Source: Bacillus sp. FJAT-45350 (lineage in GTDB: Bacteria; Bacillota; Bacilli; Bacillales; NISU01). From it: a DNA stretch of 64,000 nucleotides. Made by a program: the position numbers and the translations under genes. The stretch is taken from assembly GCF_002335805.1 (NCBI RefSeq), contig NZ_NISU01000001.1:2054079-2118078 (forward strand). Direction: 5' to 3'. Under the pieces are notes generated by a model, which saw only the letters and a program-made list of their open reading frames with translations, searched no databases and was not told where the DNA came from. Of this stretch, positions 47,331 to 57,526 are shown one piece after another; position 1 is the stretch's first letter, and every line of letters starts with the position of its first letter.

Positions 47331-47717
47331 CTATAGGATATCTAGCTTTACTAATAGAGCTAATAATATTTGTAGCAACACTTGGATGTTTAAAGCTACC
47401 TGTGTGTCTGTTGTTGTAATATCAACTTTTTGTGAGTTTTCAATTACTATTTTTTGGTACGTTTCCTGTCTTATCTTTGACGATTGTAATAAATCTTGTG
47501 TAATTTGTTCTGCTTTTTCGCTACTAGCTACTGAAATGCTAATAACAATAGCAATCGCTGCTTGTAGCGATGCCTGAAGTGATAATGCTGCCTTAGTATC
47601 TGTTGTATTTACAGCAATGTCACATGAATCTTTAATGTGAATTAACTCATCTGATAATTGAATTTCTTTATTAAAATGTTCTGCACTTTGCTCAGCAAAT
47701 ACATTTCTGCTACTCAT
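47331..47717 (-). CDS. CotX-family spore coat protein
   Basis: A 128-residue protein of the CotX/spore coat X family. The N-terminal half and C-terminal half are internal repeats: ADTKAALSLQASLQAAIAI-type (here near residue 58) and TTDTQVALNIQVLLQILLALLV near residue 107. CotX proteins form part of the insoluble fraction of the outer spore coat and crust. An AGGAGG site precedes the ATG. It stands alone, and no other coat gene is adjacent. Confidence 0.8.
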   Translation of the reverse strand: MSSRNVFAEQSAEHFNKEIQLSDELIHIKDSCDIAVNTTDTKAALSLQASLQAAIAIVISISVASSEKAEQITQDLLQSSKIRQETYQKIVIENSQKVDITTTDTQVALNIQVLLQILLALLVKLDIL

Positions 47718-47820
47718 ATTTAATTCCTCCTTTAGTCGGTCTACTTTAAACTATGTCAAAAGTACAGTACATGATTGGACAGACGCATAGGGCGAACGTT
47801 TATTTTTCTGGACACAAAAA

Positions 47821-47860
47821 TAGAAGATGCCTCAGTTCATCGCTCCAGAGACACCTTCTT
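47821..47860 (-). terminator. Terminator after the GGDEF-EAL gene
   Basis: A stem AAGATGCCTC with its imperfect complement (two G-U pairs), followed on the minus strand by a CTATTTTTG stretch. Confidence 0.65.
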
Positions 47861-47876
47861 TACTTTATTTGCATTT

Positions 47877-50051
47877 CTAATTTGTTCGATAAGATTCTAA
47901 AAATAATTGAAACTCTTGATAATCAATTGGTTTCGAAATGTAATACCCCTGAATTTCATCACTTCCTTTTTCAGTTAGGTAGGAATATGCTTCCTCTGTT
48001 TCAACGCCTTCCACGACTGTTTTTATTTTCAACGCCTTTGCCATAGTAATAATCGCTGAAATAATTTCTTTGTCTTGATGGTCATTTTCGATATTTTCTA
48101 CAAAAGAACGGTCGATCTTTAATTTATTTATACTAAATTTCTTTAAATAGCTTAATGAAGAATAACCAGCCCCAAAATCATCTAATGTAATCGTAATTCC
48201 TTCTTGCTGTAGCTGCTTCACTTTCTGGATACTCGCTTCAAAGTCATTCATAATATACGTTTCTGTAATTTCAAGCTCTAATAAATGAGACGGCAACTTT
48301 GTTTCGACTAATAGTTGTTTTATTTTCTCTACAAAATTAGGTAACTCAAATTGTAAAGATGAAATATTGACTGCAACCTTAAGCTCTACCCCATTATCAT
48401 AAAGTCTTTTATTATCAAGACAAGCCCTACGTAAAACTACATCACCTAATCGATGAATCAATCCCGTTTCTTCTGCAATTGGTATAAAATCTAACGGAGG
48501 AATTAATCCTCTTTCAGGATGTTTCCAACGAACTAATGCTTCCATACCTTCTATTGCTCGTTTTTTCCCTGCTACTTTCGGTTGATAATAAACAAGAATT
48601 TGCTCATCTGTTTTTAATGCTTTCCTTAATTCGTGCTCAAGGGTTGAGTTCTCTTTAATATTTCTCTCTATTTGCTCATTATATAGGACAAACTGAATAT
48701 CCTGTTGAATCTCTTTAGCTTCATACATAGCAAGTTCACTTTGCTTTACTAAGCTATCAATATCATTTGCATTATCGGGATATACACTAGCACCAATACT
48801 TGTAGAAAGGAAAAATTCATGATCATCAACTTGGAAGCTCTCTTTAAACAAATAATCAATACTTCTAGCGTATGTTGTCACGTCATTTTCATTTTGATAA
48901 TCTACTAGAAAAATAAATTCATCCCCACCCCAATGATAAATATAGGAGATATTTGTTTTTTCCTGTAGCCTCTTTGCTACATCTTTTAACAGTTTGTCAC
49001 CAACCGAATGACCAAAAGCATCATTTACATGCTTAAAGCGATTTAAGTCAATCATGTAGAGGAAAAATTTTCTTCTCGGATCCTTACAGAATGATTGAAA
49101 GTCCAAACACAATTTTTCCTTATTAGGTAGTCCTGTTAATGAGTTATGATAGGCTAAGTATTCAACAACCCTTTCAGATGCTTTTAGCTCCGTAATATCG
49201 TTAGCAGAACCGATTAATTCGACAACCTCTGTTCCACTTTCATTGTAGATAGGAGAAAGGATTGATATAAGATCATGGCCTTTATAATGAAAATGAAAGG
49301 AATGTTCTTCACCTTGAAAACACTTTTCATAGTTGTCAATTAGCTTGTCGGCAAACTCCGTTGTATATATATCATACGGTGTTTTTCCGTATGTATTTTC
49401 TGTCTGTAGATCTAGCTTCACAGCTAGTTTTCCCTCAAACATCGTATATACGAAATTACCAACTTCATCTTTTACGACTTTAAAAACAATATTATGGAGA
49501 GAGCGCATCGTACGTTTAAAGTCCCTTTCTAGCGCTTGGCGTAAATGAGTCTCTGTGTTATTTACACGTATAGAATAGAATCCTATTATATTTCCGTTAC
49601 TATCCCGATATGGAATGATTGTTGTATTCAGCCAACAATGCTTCCCTTCTTTTGTCTTATTTTTTATTTCACCAGTCCAGACTTTCCCATTCAAAATTGT
49701 ATGCCACACATTTCCGAAAAAAACTTTATCATGATAACCTGAATTTACTATATTATGACTACTTCCAATTAGCTCTTCCTCAGAAAAGTTAAACACTGAA
49801 CAAAAGGCTTGATTTACATAAATAATAGTACCATCTAAATCAGTAGCAGAGATGACAAAAGAACGATCAATTGTCTCAGATAAGAGTTCATAATCTTGTG
49901 TGATTGCCTTTAATGAATCTCCTAAAGTAACTACATTTCTTATTAGCTCATTTACAGAGCGTTCATGCTCACAGTCTTGCTTTTCTATTAAAGAATATAG
50001 CTCTTTCACATAATGATATGGCTTATTCTTATAGATTTTATTGTGAAGCAC
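47877..50051 (-). CDS. PAS-GGDEF-EAL cyclic-di-GMP enzyme
   Basis: A cytoplasmic protein of 724 residues with a leader helix, a first PAS domain (about 55-170, ATDLDGTIIYVNQAF), a second PAS-like domain (about 180-285), GGDEF (about 305-455) and EAL (about 475-720). The signatures HWGGDEFIFL and GMEALVRW are both intact, as are LEITETYIM and LDDFGAGYSSLSYLK for the phosphodiesterase. I see no RxxD inhibitory site before GGDEF. Both activities are possible. The ATG at 50069 lacks a ribosome binding site; the GTG at 50051 has GGAGGGG at five bases, so I use it. Confidence 0.88.
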   Translation of the reverse strand: MLHNKIYKNKPYHYVKELYSLIEKQDCEHERSVNELIRNVVTLGDSLKAITQDYELLSETIDRSFVISATDLDGTIIYVNQAFCSVFNFSEEELIGSSHNIVNSGYHDKVFFGNVWHTILNGKVWTGEIKNKTKEGKHCWLNTTIIPYRDSNGNIIGFYSIRVNNTETHLRQALERDFKRTMRSLHNIVFKVVKDEVGNFVYTMFEGKLAVKLDLQTENTYGKTPYDIYTTEFADKLIDNYEKCFQGEEHSFHFHYKGHDLISILSPIYNESGTEVVELIGSANDITELKASERVVEYLAYHNSLTGLPNKEKLCLDFQSFCKDPRRKFFLYMIDLNRFKHVNDAFGHSVGDKLLKDVAKRLQEKTNISYIYHWGGDEFIFLVDYQNENDVTTYARSIDYLFKESFQVDDHEFFLSTSIGASVYPDNANDIDSLVKQSELAMYEAKEIQQDIQFVLYNEQIERNIKENSTLEHELRKALKTDEQILVYYQPKVAGKKRAIEGMEALVRWKHPERGLIPPLDFIPIAEETGLIHRLGDVVLRRACLDNKRLYDNGVELKVAVNISSLQFELPNFVEKIKQLLVETKLPSHLLELEITETYIMNDFEASIQKVKQLQQEGITITLDDFGAGYSSLSYLKKFSINKLKIDRSFVENIENDHQDKEIISAIITMAKALKIKTVVEGVETEEAYSYLTEKGSDEIQGYYISKPIDYQEFQLFLESYRTN

Positions 50052-50164
50052 TCTGTCCCCTCCCCCCATGAACTATTACTTCTATTATAAACTATATGAA
50101 ACTAAAAGTTATAAGATTTTGATTTTTCTAATAATTTTATTTTCCATTCTTAGTTCACTACAAA

Positions 50165-50830
50165 TCACTTTAGAATTAAAGCATAATAATGCTTTGGTCC
50201 ATGAACCCCAATTGTTAAATTTGATTCAATATCCGCACTTTTACTTGGTCCTGTAATAAAATTCAAAGAAGAGGTAGCCCGTTCTCGAATCAACGGAAAT
50301 CCTTCTCCCATTCTCGTAATAAGCTGTTCAGCTTTGACCACAACAATATAAATAGGAGGCAACAGGCTAACTGATCTTCCTTTTCTTCCATCAGATAGTA
50401 GCGCAACTGTTCCAGTATTTGCTATTGCAAAGTCTGCTGTCGTTATTCCAACCTCACAATACTTTGCTATGTTTATATTTTCCTCTTTTGTTTTCTGTTG
50501 ATTCCATATATGTATCTCAGCTTTTCCTTGTGTAACTTCTTCCACTTTTATTTCATTAAGCAATGGGTCATCCCACTGTATAATCGACGTTGCCTTGTGC
50601 ACTTCTAGAATATCCTTTATGTAGTGTCTAGCCTCTTCCTTATTAGCAACAGAGTATGCATTCCCGCCGACTTCCTTTACATTTTTTATAAATAAAGCGA
50701 CTTTTTCTTCAGTTGTTTGAATCGAATCTTTATAATAAGAAGGTGCACCTTGTTCATAGGTAGCTACAGTACTTTCTTCGGTTCTCCCTAATTGGTTTCT
50801 TATCTGCTGAAAAAATCTTTCCTTCTTCAT
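50165..50830 (-). CDS. lutC: Lactate utilisation protein C (LUD domain)
   Basis: LutC works with LutA and LutB in the iron-sulfur oxidation of L-lactate to pyruvate. The 221-residue LUD-domain protein shows VGITTADFAIANTGTVAL and SLLPPIYIVVV with a C-terminal GPSKSADIESNLTIGVHGPK. It overlaps lutB by four bases (ATGA). The end of the gene carries no obvious terminator hairpin, and the GGDEF-EAL gene lies about 110 bases below it. Confidence 0.94.
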   Translation of the reverse strand: MKKERFFQQIRNQLGRTEESTVATYEQGAPSYYKDSIQTTEEKVALFIKNVKEVGGNAYSVANKEEARHYIKDILEVHKATSIIQWDDPLLNEIKVEEVTQGKAEIHIWNQQKTKEENINIAKYCEVGITTADFAIANTGTVALLSDGRKGRSVSLLPPIYIVVVKAEQLITRMGEGFPLIRERATSSLNFITGPSKSADIESNLTIGVHGPKHYYALILK

Positions 50831-52239
50831 AGCTTACCTCCTGACTCTTTCCATCTATCTCTAAATGATTTCTTTACTGCCGGGAACGATTTTGATTCAG
50901 TCCAATTTTTTAAAAAAGGTAGATTATCTTTAAACTCTTCATTAGTAAGGAATGGCCTTTGCATCATAAAACCTGATTTTGTACTTAAATTATAAAGAGT
51001 AGGTGAACTAAATGTCTTCCCGTAAATCTGAAAGGCTAACTTTTCTACTGGAGATACATATCCTTTTTCTACATTCCGATGTCTGAGTTTTACTAGCATA
51101 TCATGGAGTGGTATTTTCACTGGACAGGCTTCATGACATGCACCACATAAACTAGAAGCATACGATAATTCAGCAGCTGCTTTTGAGTCTTCATTTAATA
51201 AAGGTGTTAGAACCGCCCCAATTGGTCCATTGTATACTGACCCATAAGAATGCCCTCCTACTTGACGATACACTGGACATGCATTAATACACGCTCCACA
51301 ACGAATACAGTTCAATATTTCCTTAAATTCAGGATCATTCAATTGCTTCGACCGTCCATTATCCAAAATTATTACATGCATCTCTTTAGGGGCATCAACA
51401 TCTCCTTCTTGCTTCGGGCTTAAAATTGACACACCAGTGGAAATCTTTTGTCCTGATGCGCTTCTCGTTAACAAATTAAGTACGACTTCAAAATCGTCCC
51501 ATGTAGGTACAATTCGCTCCATACCCATTAAAACAATATGTGTGTCTGGAAGAGTAGTAACCATTCTTCCATTCCCTTCATTTGTTACAAGTGAGATCGC
51601 TCCCGCTTCTGCAATCGCAAAATTACAACCCGTAATCCCAATATCCGCTTCTAAAAACTTATCCCTAATAACCTTCCTTGCAAAAGCAACCAAATCAGGT
51701 GGATTAGCAGGAATTTCTTCATTACTTATATTTGAAAAGAGTTCTGCCACCTGCTCCTTCGTTTTGTGAATCGAAGGGCCAATGAGATGAGAAGGATGCT
51801 CATTTGCGAGCTGAATTATGTATTCTCCTAAATCTGTTTCGACAACTTCCACACCATCTTGTTCTAACGCTGTATTTAACTGTATTTCCTCAGTGACCAT
51901 TGACTTTGCTTTCACCACTAATTTCCCATTTTTACTTTTTACAATTTGTAATACTTGCTCTACTGCTTCCTTTGCATCCTTTGCAAAATAAGCTTGTCCA
52001 CCTTGCTTTTCAAATTTATCAACAAATTGAGCTAAATAAACATCTAAATGATCAATCGTATGGCTCCGAATATGACTACCTCTCGTGCGCCACTCTTCCC
52101 AATTTCCAAACTCCTCTGCTGCATGAAGCTTTCGATTCTTCAACCCTTCCGTTGCAGTCGCAACTGCCTTTCTGACACTCTTATCCTTTAATTCCTCTTG
52201 CACTCGTTCCTTCATTGAATTCTCATAGTATAGTGTCAT
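50827..52239 (-). CDS. lutB: Lactate utilisation iron-sulfur protein B
   Basis: LutB is the iron-sulfur flavin-independent subunit of the lactate oxidation complex. The 470-residue protein has an N-terminal LUD domain with SMVTEEI, DIGITGCNFAIAEAGAISLV, and two 4Fe-4S motifs near residues 310 and 360, CIRCGACINACPVYR and CGACHEACPVKIPLH. AsnWEEWRTRG near residue 48 is also family-typical. Its start overlaps lutA's stop as ATGA, so the three genes are translationally coupled. Confidence 0.95.
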   Translation of the reverse strand: MTLYYENSMKERVQEELKDKSVRKAVATATEGLKNRKLHAAEEFGNWEEWRTRGSHIRSHTIDHLDVYLAQFVDKFEKQGGQAYFAKDAKEAVEQVLQIVKSKNGKLVVKAKSMVTEEIQLNTALEQDGVEVVETDLGEYIIQLANEHPSHLIGPSIHKTKEQVAELFSNISNEEIPANPPDLVAFARKVIRDKFLEADIGITGCNFAIAEAGAISLVTNEGNGRMVTTLPDTHIVLMGMERIVPTWDDFEVVLNLLTRSASGQKISTGVSILSPKQEGDVDAPKEMHVIILDNGRSKQLNDPEFKEILNCIRCGACINACPVYRQVGGHSYGSVYNGPIGAVLTPLLNEDSKAAAELSYASSLCGACHEACPVKIPLHDMLVKLRHRNVEKGYVSPVEKLAFQIYGKTFSSPTLYNLSTKSGFMMQRPFLTNEEFKDNLPFLKNWTESKSFPAVKKSFRDRWKESGGKL

Positions 52240-52964
52240 GTCCTCACCCCTTCATCCAAAACTTGAGCAATATGCATGATTCCCATTTCTTGTCCAAGTC
52301 GATTCATTCTTCCACCGATATTCATTAAACAGCCCATATCAGCACTTACTAGAACCTCAGCATCTGTTGATAGTACATGCTCTACCTTTTCATTCACCAT
52401 TGCCACTGAGATATCCGGCATTTTCATTGCAAATGTCCCACCGAACCCGCAGCAATCATAGCTATAAGGTAATTCTACTAGCTCTACACCACTTACATTT
52501 TTTAGTAGAGTAATCGGCTCATCCTTAACACCCAATAGTCGTGACATATGACAAGAAGAATGATATGTCACTTTCTTTTCAAATCTAGCACCAATATCAT
52601 CAACCTTTAAAACGTTAACTAAAAATTGAGTAAACTCATATGTACGATTGATTAAATCATTCGCTCTCTCTTGCCAAACTGGCTCATCCTTAAACAATTC
52701 AGGATAATAATGATGAACCATTCCTGTACAAGACCCTGAAGGAAGGATGACATATTCACTGTTTTCGAATACCTCAATTGTATGTTTCGCCACATCAATC
52801 GCTTCTTTCTTGTAACCACTATTAAAAGCAGGCTGTCCACAGCATGTTTGTCCCGCTGGAAAGTCCACCTCTACATCTAACTTGTTTAACACTCTAACAA
52901 CACTTTCTCCTACCTCTGGAAACATGTTATCTGCAAGACATGTTATAAATAATGATACTTTCAT
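52236..52964 (-). CDS. lutA: Lactate utilisation protein A
   Basis: LutA carries two CCG domains, which bind iron-sulfur clusters or act as Cys-rich redox sites: QTCCGQPAFNSGY near residue 39 and YDCCGFGGTFA near residue 169. It is the first gene of lutABC. The 242 residues match B. subtilis LutA in length. No LutR gene is adjacent, and I could not define its operator. An AGAGG-like site precedes the ATG. Confidence 0.95.
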   Translation of the reverse strand: MKVSLFITCLADNMFPEVGESVVRVLNKLDVEVDFPAGQTCCGQPAFNSGYKKEAIDVAKHTIEVFENSEYVILPSGSCTGMVHHYYPELFKDEPVWQERANDLINRTYEFTQFLVNVLKVDDIGARFEKKVTYHSSCHMSRLLGVKDEPITLLKNVSGVELVELPYSYDCCGFGGTFAMKMPDISVAMVNEKVEHVLSTDAEVLVSADMGCLMNIGGRMNRLGQEMGIMHIAQVLDEGVRT

Positions 52965-53118
52965 TATTTTCCTCTCCCTCTATTAACTTACATTATTATA
53001 CAATTATAATGAATAAGTTCCTTTTTTATCTAGTATTTGCTACCATCCTTATAAAATAGTATAGAATATTCTGAGAAATAATTATATGTAAAAAGGGAAT
53101 TTTTTTATCATGTTAAAC

Positions 53119-53147
53119 AAAACGCCTACTCGAAAGTAGACGTTCTA
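53119..53147 (-). terminator. Terminator after asnO
   Basis: AACGCCTACT with its near-complement AGTAGACGTT around CGAA, eight bases below the asnO stop, with T-rich sequence after it on the minus strand. Confidence 0.7.
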
Positions 53148-53154
53148 ATAATCA

Positions 53155-55002
53155 TTATCTTTTTATTTCCACATTATATTCCTTCAACCAATGATCCATT
53201 TGGATGAAGTGTGCTAAAAGTTGTGGTCCTGTCATGAGCTGCCCAAACCATGGAGTTTTAAATGATTGCCCTCCACTTTCGGCAATTTCACGCATACGGT
53301 TTCGGTCGATTAATTCAAATAATAGTGAATCCTTTTGATTTAGAATAGTAAGCATTTCTGACTTTACTAGATTCGTGTAATGAGGATTGTGTGTTTTGGG
53401 ATATGGACTTTTTTTACGATATAGGACTTCGTTTGGTACGATTCCCTCTAACGCTTTACGTAAAATCCCTTTTTCCATCCCATCTAGTTGTTTCATCTCC
53501 CAGGGAATATTCCACACATATTCGACGAGACGGTGATCAGCAAATGGTACACGTACCTCTAAGCTCGCTCCCATACTCATACGGTCTTTTCTATCTAGCA
53601 ATGTGGTCATAAACCAGATGATATTTAAATAGGATATTTCTCTTCTTCTTGCCTCTTCCTTATTGTCATTCTCAAATCGTGGAGTTTCTTCAATCGTTTC
53701 TCGGTAGCGCTCGTGAACATACGATTTAAGGTTTAAACGCTTCTGCCACTTATCATTTAAAAGTTGCTCTCTTTCTTCCGTTGAACGCATCCAAGGGAAC
53801 CCATCCGTATACATGACAGCTGGGTCATGAAACCAAGGATATCCTCCAAAAATCTCATCTGCACATTCCCCTGAAAGACTGACAGTCACATCATTTTTAA
53901 CTTGCTTACAGAACCAAAGGAGAGAAGAATCAATATCGGCCATCCCTGGTAAATCACGCATATTGACAGCTTCCTTTAAATATCCGGCTAAATCATCCAT
54001 TGATATGACATGATTAGTATGAACTGTTTTTAAGGCATCTGATACTTTTTTAATCCACGGACCGTCTGAGTTAGGTTGAAAGTCATTTGCTTTAAAATAT
54101 TTGTCATTATCAGCGTAATCAACAGAATACGTTCTCAAATCTCCTCTATTTTCTTTTTCAAACACACTAGATGCTATTGCAGTTAATGCGCTTGAATCAA
54201 TTCCCCCAGACAAAAATGTACCAACTGGCACATCAGAAACTAGCTGACGTTTTACTGTATCTGTTAGTAGCTCACGAACATGTTCAGCTGTCTCATCTAC
54301 ACTGTAGGGATGCTCTTTACTTTTTAGTGTCCAGTAGCGAGTGATTTTTGCTCCATTTCTATCGTATAGCATTGCATGTGCTGGTCGTAACTCGTTGATT
54401 CCATCAAATACTCCATGACCTGGAGAACGTGATGGGCCTAAGCCTAATACTTCAGAAAGTCCTGATTCATCGACGACTGGTTTGATATCTCTATGTGCCA
54501 ACAGTGCCTTTAACTCCGATGCAAATATTAATCGACCATACTGAACTGTATAAAAGAGCGGTTTTACACCTAGTCTATCTCTTGCTACTAGGAGACTTTC
54601 ATCATGTTCTCCCCAAATTGCAAAAGCAAAAATACCATTTAATTTCTCTAAACAGCTGAACCCCCACTCAATATATGCAGTTAAAAGTACTTCTGTATCT
54701 GAATGACCTTCAAAGCGGTAGCCTCTCTGTAATAACTCGGTACGTAGGTCTTCCGTGTTGTATAATTCTCCATTGTAAACTATTGTATATTCTCGGTTTC
54801 CAACTTTACGTGACATTGGCTGTATGCCGCCTTCTGGATCAACAACCACTAACCTTGTATGCCCTAGAGCTACGTGATTCGATGACCAAATATTCATATC
54901 ATCCGGTCCACGTCGTGATAGCGTCTGTGCCATCTTCTTTACTTCACGCTCTTCTTTCCTCATATTTCGTTGCCAATCAATCCATCCTGTAATACCGCAC
55001 AT
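53155..55002 (-). CDS. asnO: Asparagine synthetase (glutamine-hydrolysing), AsnO type
   Basis: Makes asparagine from aspartate, ATP and glutamine. The N-terminal amidotransferase starts MCGITGWIDWQ with the nucleophile Cys2 and includes RRGPDD; the synthetase half has the ATP pyrophosphatase loop FLSGGIDSSALTAI near residue 260, and SGECADEIFGGYPW. The 615 residues and sequence character fit B. subtilis AsnO (YisO), which is needed for sporulation. It is the last gene of a minus-strand run with a methyltransferase and a monooxygenase upstream, a link that may point to a modified amino-acid or amide product. Confidence 0.92.
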   Translation of the reverse strand: MCGITGWIDWQRNMRKEEREVKKMAQTLSRRGPDDMNIWSSNHVALGHTRLVVVDPEGGIQPMSRKVGNREYTIVYNGELYNTEDLRTELLQRGYRFEGHSDTEVLLTAYIEWGFSCLEKLNGIFAFAIWGEHDESLLVARDRLGVKPLFYTVQYGRLIFASELKALLAHRDIKPVVDESGLSEVLGLGPSRSPGHGVFDGINELRPAHAMLYDRNGAKITRYWTLKSKEHPYSVDETAEHVRELLTDTVKRQLVSDVPVGTFLSGGIDSSALTAIASSVFEKENRGDLRTYSVDYADNDKYFKANDFQPNSDGPWIKKVSDALKTVHTNHVISMDDLAGYLKEAVNMRDLPGMADIDSSLLWFCKQVKNDVTVSLSGECADEIFGGYPWFHDPAVMYTDGFPWMRSTEEREQLLNDKWQKRLNLKSYVHERYRETIEETPRFENDNKEEARRREISYLNIIWFMTTLLDRKDRMSMGASLEVRVPFADHRLVEYVWNIPWEMKQLDGMEKGILRKALEGIVPNEVLYRKKSPYPKTHNPHYTNLVKSEMLTILNQKDSLLFELIDRNRMREIAESGGQSFKTPWFGQLMTGPQLLAHFIQMDHWLKEYNVEIKR

Positions 55003-55118
55003 CTATATCACCCCTTATGGGAAATTATTTTAGTTAATAGGCGTTTAGCCATATCCCATTCTATTCAGGGGTGGTTGTTTGTGTGTTTTATTTTTATTTT
55101 CTTACAATAGTAAGCGCT

Positions 55119-56105
55119 TTATTTTTGAAATGCATAGCTATACCAGCCACCTTCAGGAATAGCTGACCATCTCTTCCGAAGATGAAAACCTTGTTTCTCG
55201 GCCATACTAATTAACTCTTTTTCAGTTGGTAGTGGAAACATATTTTTATGGGCTGACATAAAGCTATTAAAGGCGGCTGAAAAAGCGTTTCTTCCCTTTG
55301 ACTTATTTATTGGTGTTGTAACGATAACATAGCCACTTTCATCTATGACTTGTGCCATTTTTTCAAATAATAGGTGTCTATCGGAGAGAGAAAAGTAGTA
55401 AATAAGATTATTTACTAATACTAATTCCACTTGATATTCCTCTACCTCCATATCTCTTATATCACCCTTTAGTACCTCTACGTTACAATTACTCAACCTT
55501 TCTTTTGCTTTTTCAGCAACATGAGCATCTGCTTCAATCCCAATAAGATCCATATTCGGACTTTTTCTATAAAGACGTTGAAGGTAGCCTCCATATCCAC
55601 AGCCTAAGTCCATTACCGATGTTATGTTATTTTTCTTAATCAAACGATGTATTTTAGGAAAAATAAGTTTTTCTAATATCGTCGACGTTTCTGCCACCAT
55701 TCCACTATAACTATTATTTTCATAACTGGTTTGCTCCGGTTCCTTTAACAAGTTTTGACAGGATAATAGAGTTGGAATGTGAAGCTCTAGCATTTCCTTT
55801 ACTAATGAACCAACCTCTTTTGGGCTACTAGCTGTAAAATAGGTTAGCATCTCTTTTGTTGCCTTTATTTTACCAGCCCTTTTTTTCTTTAAATGGCCAA
55901 TTGCTAAGCCTACCTCTACCCAGCGTTGTAATAACAGAGGAGCTAAACCATGTTCCTTTGCTACATCTTCTGGTTTATCTCCTCTTGAAAAATACTCAAA
56001 CAAATGCATCGTAAACCCAATATAAGCATGCCATGTTGGCAAGAATGGTTCGTTCTTCTTCATCCATTTTCTTGCTTTTAATAATCTCTTCCATTCGCTT
56101 AACAC
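55119..56105 (-). CDS. Class I SAM-dependent methyltransferase
   Basis: A 328-residue methyltransferase with an N-terminal winged-helix-like dimer part (about 1-120, as in small-molecule O-methyltransferases) and a Rossmann SAM domain. The SAM loop is VMDLGCGYGGYLQRLY near residue 166, followed by LIGIEADAHVAEKAKE and VLKGDIRDM. The fold and size suggest a small-molecule substrate. It lies 13 bases after an FAD monooxygenase, so the pair probably modifies the same compound by hydroxylation and methylation. A specific substrate cannot be named. Confidence 0.82.
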   Translation of the reverse strand: MLSEWKRLLKARKWMKKNEPFLPTWHAYIGFTMHLFEYFSRGDKPEDVAKEHGLAPLLLQRWVEVGLAIGHLKKKRAGKIKATKEMLTYFTASSPKEVGSLVKEMLELHIPTLLSCQNLLKEPEQTSYENNSYSGMVAETSTILEKLIFPKIHRLIKKNNITSVMDLGCGYGGYLQRLYRKSPNMDLIGIEADAHVAEKAKERLSNCNVEVLKGDIRDMEVEEYQVELVLVNNLIYYFSLSDRHLLFEKMAQVIDESGYVIVTTPINKSKGRNAFSAAFNSFMSAHKNMFPLPTEKELISMAEKQGFHLRKRWSAIPEGGWYSYAFQK

Positions 56106-56118
56106 TCTAACACTCCTC

Positions 56119-57414
56119 TCATGACCCTAACCAAGGATAATCTTCTTCTTTCTGAAAATAATAACGCTTTTGTTTTTCTACAATCTGGCTATTCTTTTTG
56201 TATAAAAAATCTGTTGGAGATATATTTGATAGTCCTAGTCCTGAAATATTCATTACTTGCTTAAAGTGAAGGAGTGAATTTTTCTCTAGCATAGAAAGCC
56301 CTTTTATCCTTACCTTTTGCCAAATCGAGTGAGGATAGGAATAGGCTAGTCCTCCATAGTAACTTAACTTTGATAAGTATTCGGCTCTCGGCTTTCGAAC
56401 CTTCTCAAACCAATGTAATTCTCTAGCGTCTAACCTTTCTGTTTTGTGCATCCAAATTAATAACTCTCCTAAAACATCACTATCTTGTACCGCTAGGTTC
56501 ATCCCTTCTCCGGCCATCGGATGGACTGTATGAGCAGCATCTCCGATAATTATTTGATTACCATTTGTATAGGAGTTCATTGTAAAATGGGCTGGAATCA
56601 TAAGCTGTATTTGTTTCCAGTTTTTCACCTTATCAACATAGCCTTTCATTTCTGGCATGATTTGATGATAGGCTTCATGAAACTTATGAATCCCTTCTTT
56701 CCTCCACCTTCTCCACGTGTCTGGAGCTATTTTCAACACTGTTCGTACTTTCTCATCCGGTAATAGAAATAAACCTAAAAAATCACTTTCCGTTCCATAT
56801 ATAACGGACTCTGTTAGCTCAGGAGGTCGCTGGAAAGACACTGTTAAGAATTGATGATTATGGTGGTACTCCTTCTTCTTTACGTTCCAATGCTTTCTTA
56901 CTCGAGAGCCTCGCCCATCTGCACCAATGATAAATTCTCCTTTTACTTCCCTTTCTCCACTTTTCGTTTTTATCCGGACAACTTTCTGCTCCTCTATCAA
57001 ACCAACATACTCTGCTGGCTGACACAGCTCAAAGGAAGAATACTCTTTTGCTTTGTCATACAAAAGCTGTCTAATTTGTTCATGAGGTACCATCATCGCA
57101 TAATGATACGGATGATCAAGAATATCGTATCTCATCTTTCCTGTATAAATTTCTTCACTTTTACTGTTACTTGTTTTGAGCTCTTTTATCCGAACATGAG
57201 GAATTCTTTTTCCAAGTATGTCCAATTTATTTCCTACCCCTATACTTTCAAATATTTGTAGACTTTTTGGTTGAAGTAGCTCTCCTTTATATAGCGGATA
57301 CTCACCTTCTACCTTCTCTACAAGAAGCACAGAAATATTATGTGGTACAAGCTTTAATGCCAACGTTAGTCCCGCAACACCCCCACCTATAATCACCACT
57401 TGATAATGTTTCAT
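56119..57414 (-). CDS. FAD-dependent monooxygenase (UbiH/PHBH type)
   Basis: A group A flavin monooxygenase of about 431 residues. The FAD site VIIGGGVAGLTLALKLV is at the N-terminus, the GADGRGSRVRKHW motif near residue 168 and the second FAD contact IIGDAAHTVHPMAGEGMNLAVQD near residue 288. Such enzymes hydroxylate aromatic rings or quinones using NAD(P)H and oxygen. ATG 57414 is preferred, with GGTG six bases upstream; a TTG at 57426 also opens the frame. The gene begins the run that leads through the methyltransferase to asnO. Confidence 0.85.
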   Translation of the reverse strand: MKHYQVVIIGGGVAGLTLALKLVPHNISVLLVEKVEGEYPLYKGELLQPKSLQIFESIGVGNKLDILGKRIPHVRIKELKTSNSKSEEIYTGKMRYDILDHPYHYAMMVPHEQIRQLLYDKAKEYSSFELCQPAEYVGLIEEQKVVRIKTKSGEREVKGEFIIGADGRGSRVRKHWNVKKKEYHHNHQFLTVSFQRPPELTESVIYGTESDFLGLFLLPDEKVRTVLKIAPDTWRRWRKEGIHKFHEAYHQIMPEMKGYVDKVKNWKQIQLMIPAHFTMNSYTNGNQIIIGDAAHTVHPMAGEGMNLAVQDSDVLGELLIWMHKTERLDARELHWFEKVRKPRAEYLSKLSYYGGLAYSYPHSIWQKVRIKGLSMLEKNSLLHFKQVMNISGLGLSNISPTDFLYKKNSQIVEKQKRYYFQKEEDYPWLGS

Positions 57415-57526
57415 CTTTGACACCAACTTTTTTAAGATTTATTTCTCTTTTCCCGGTATCTTTTTATAAAAACATTAGTTAATTCTAATACAGGTAATCT
57501 ATAAGAGCATGTTCAAAAAGTAGTAG

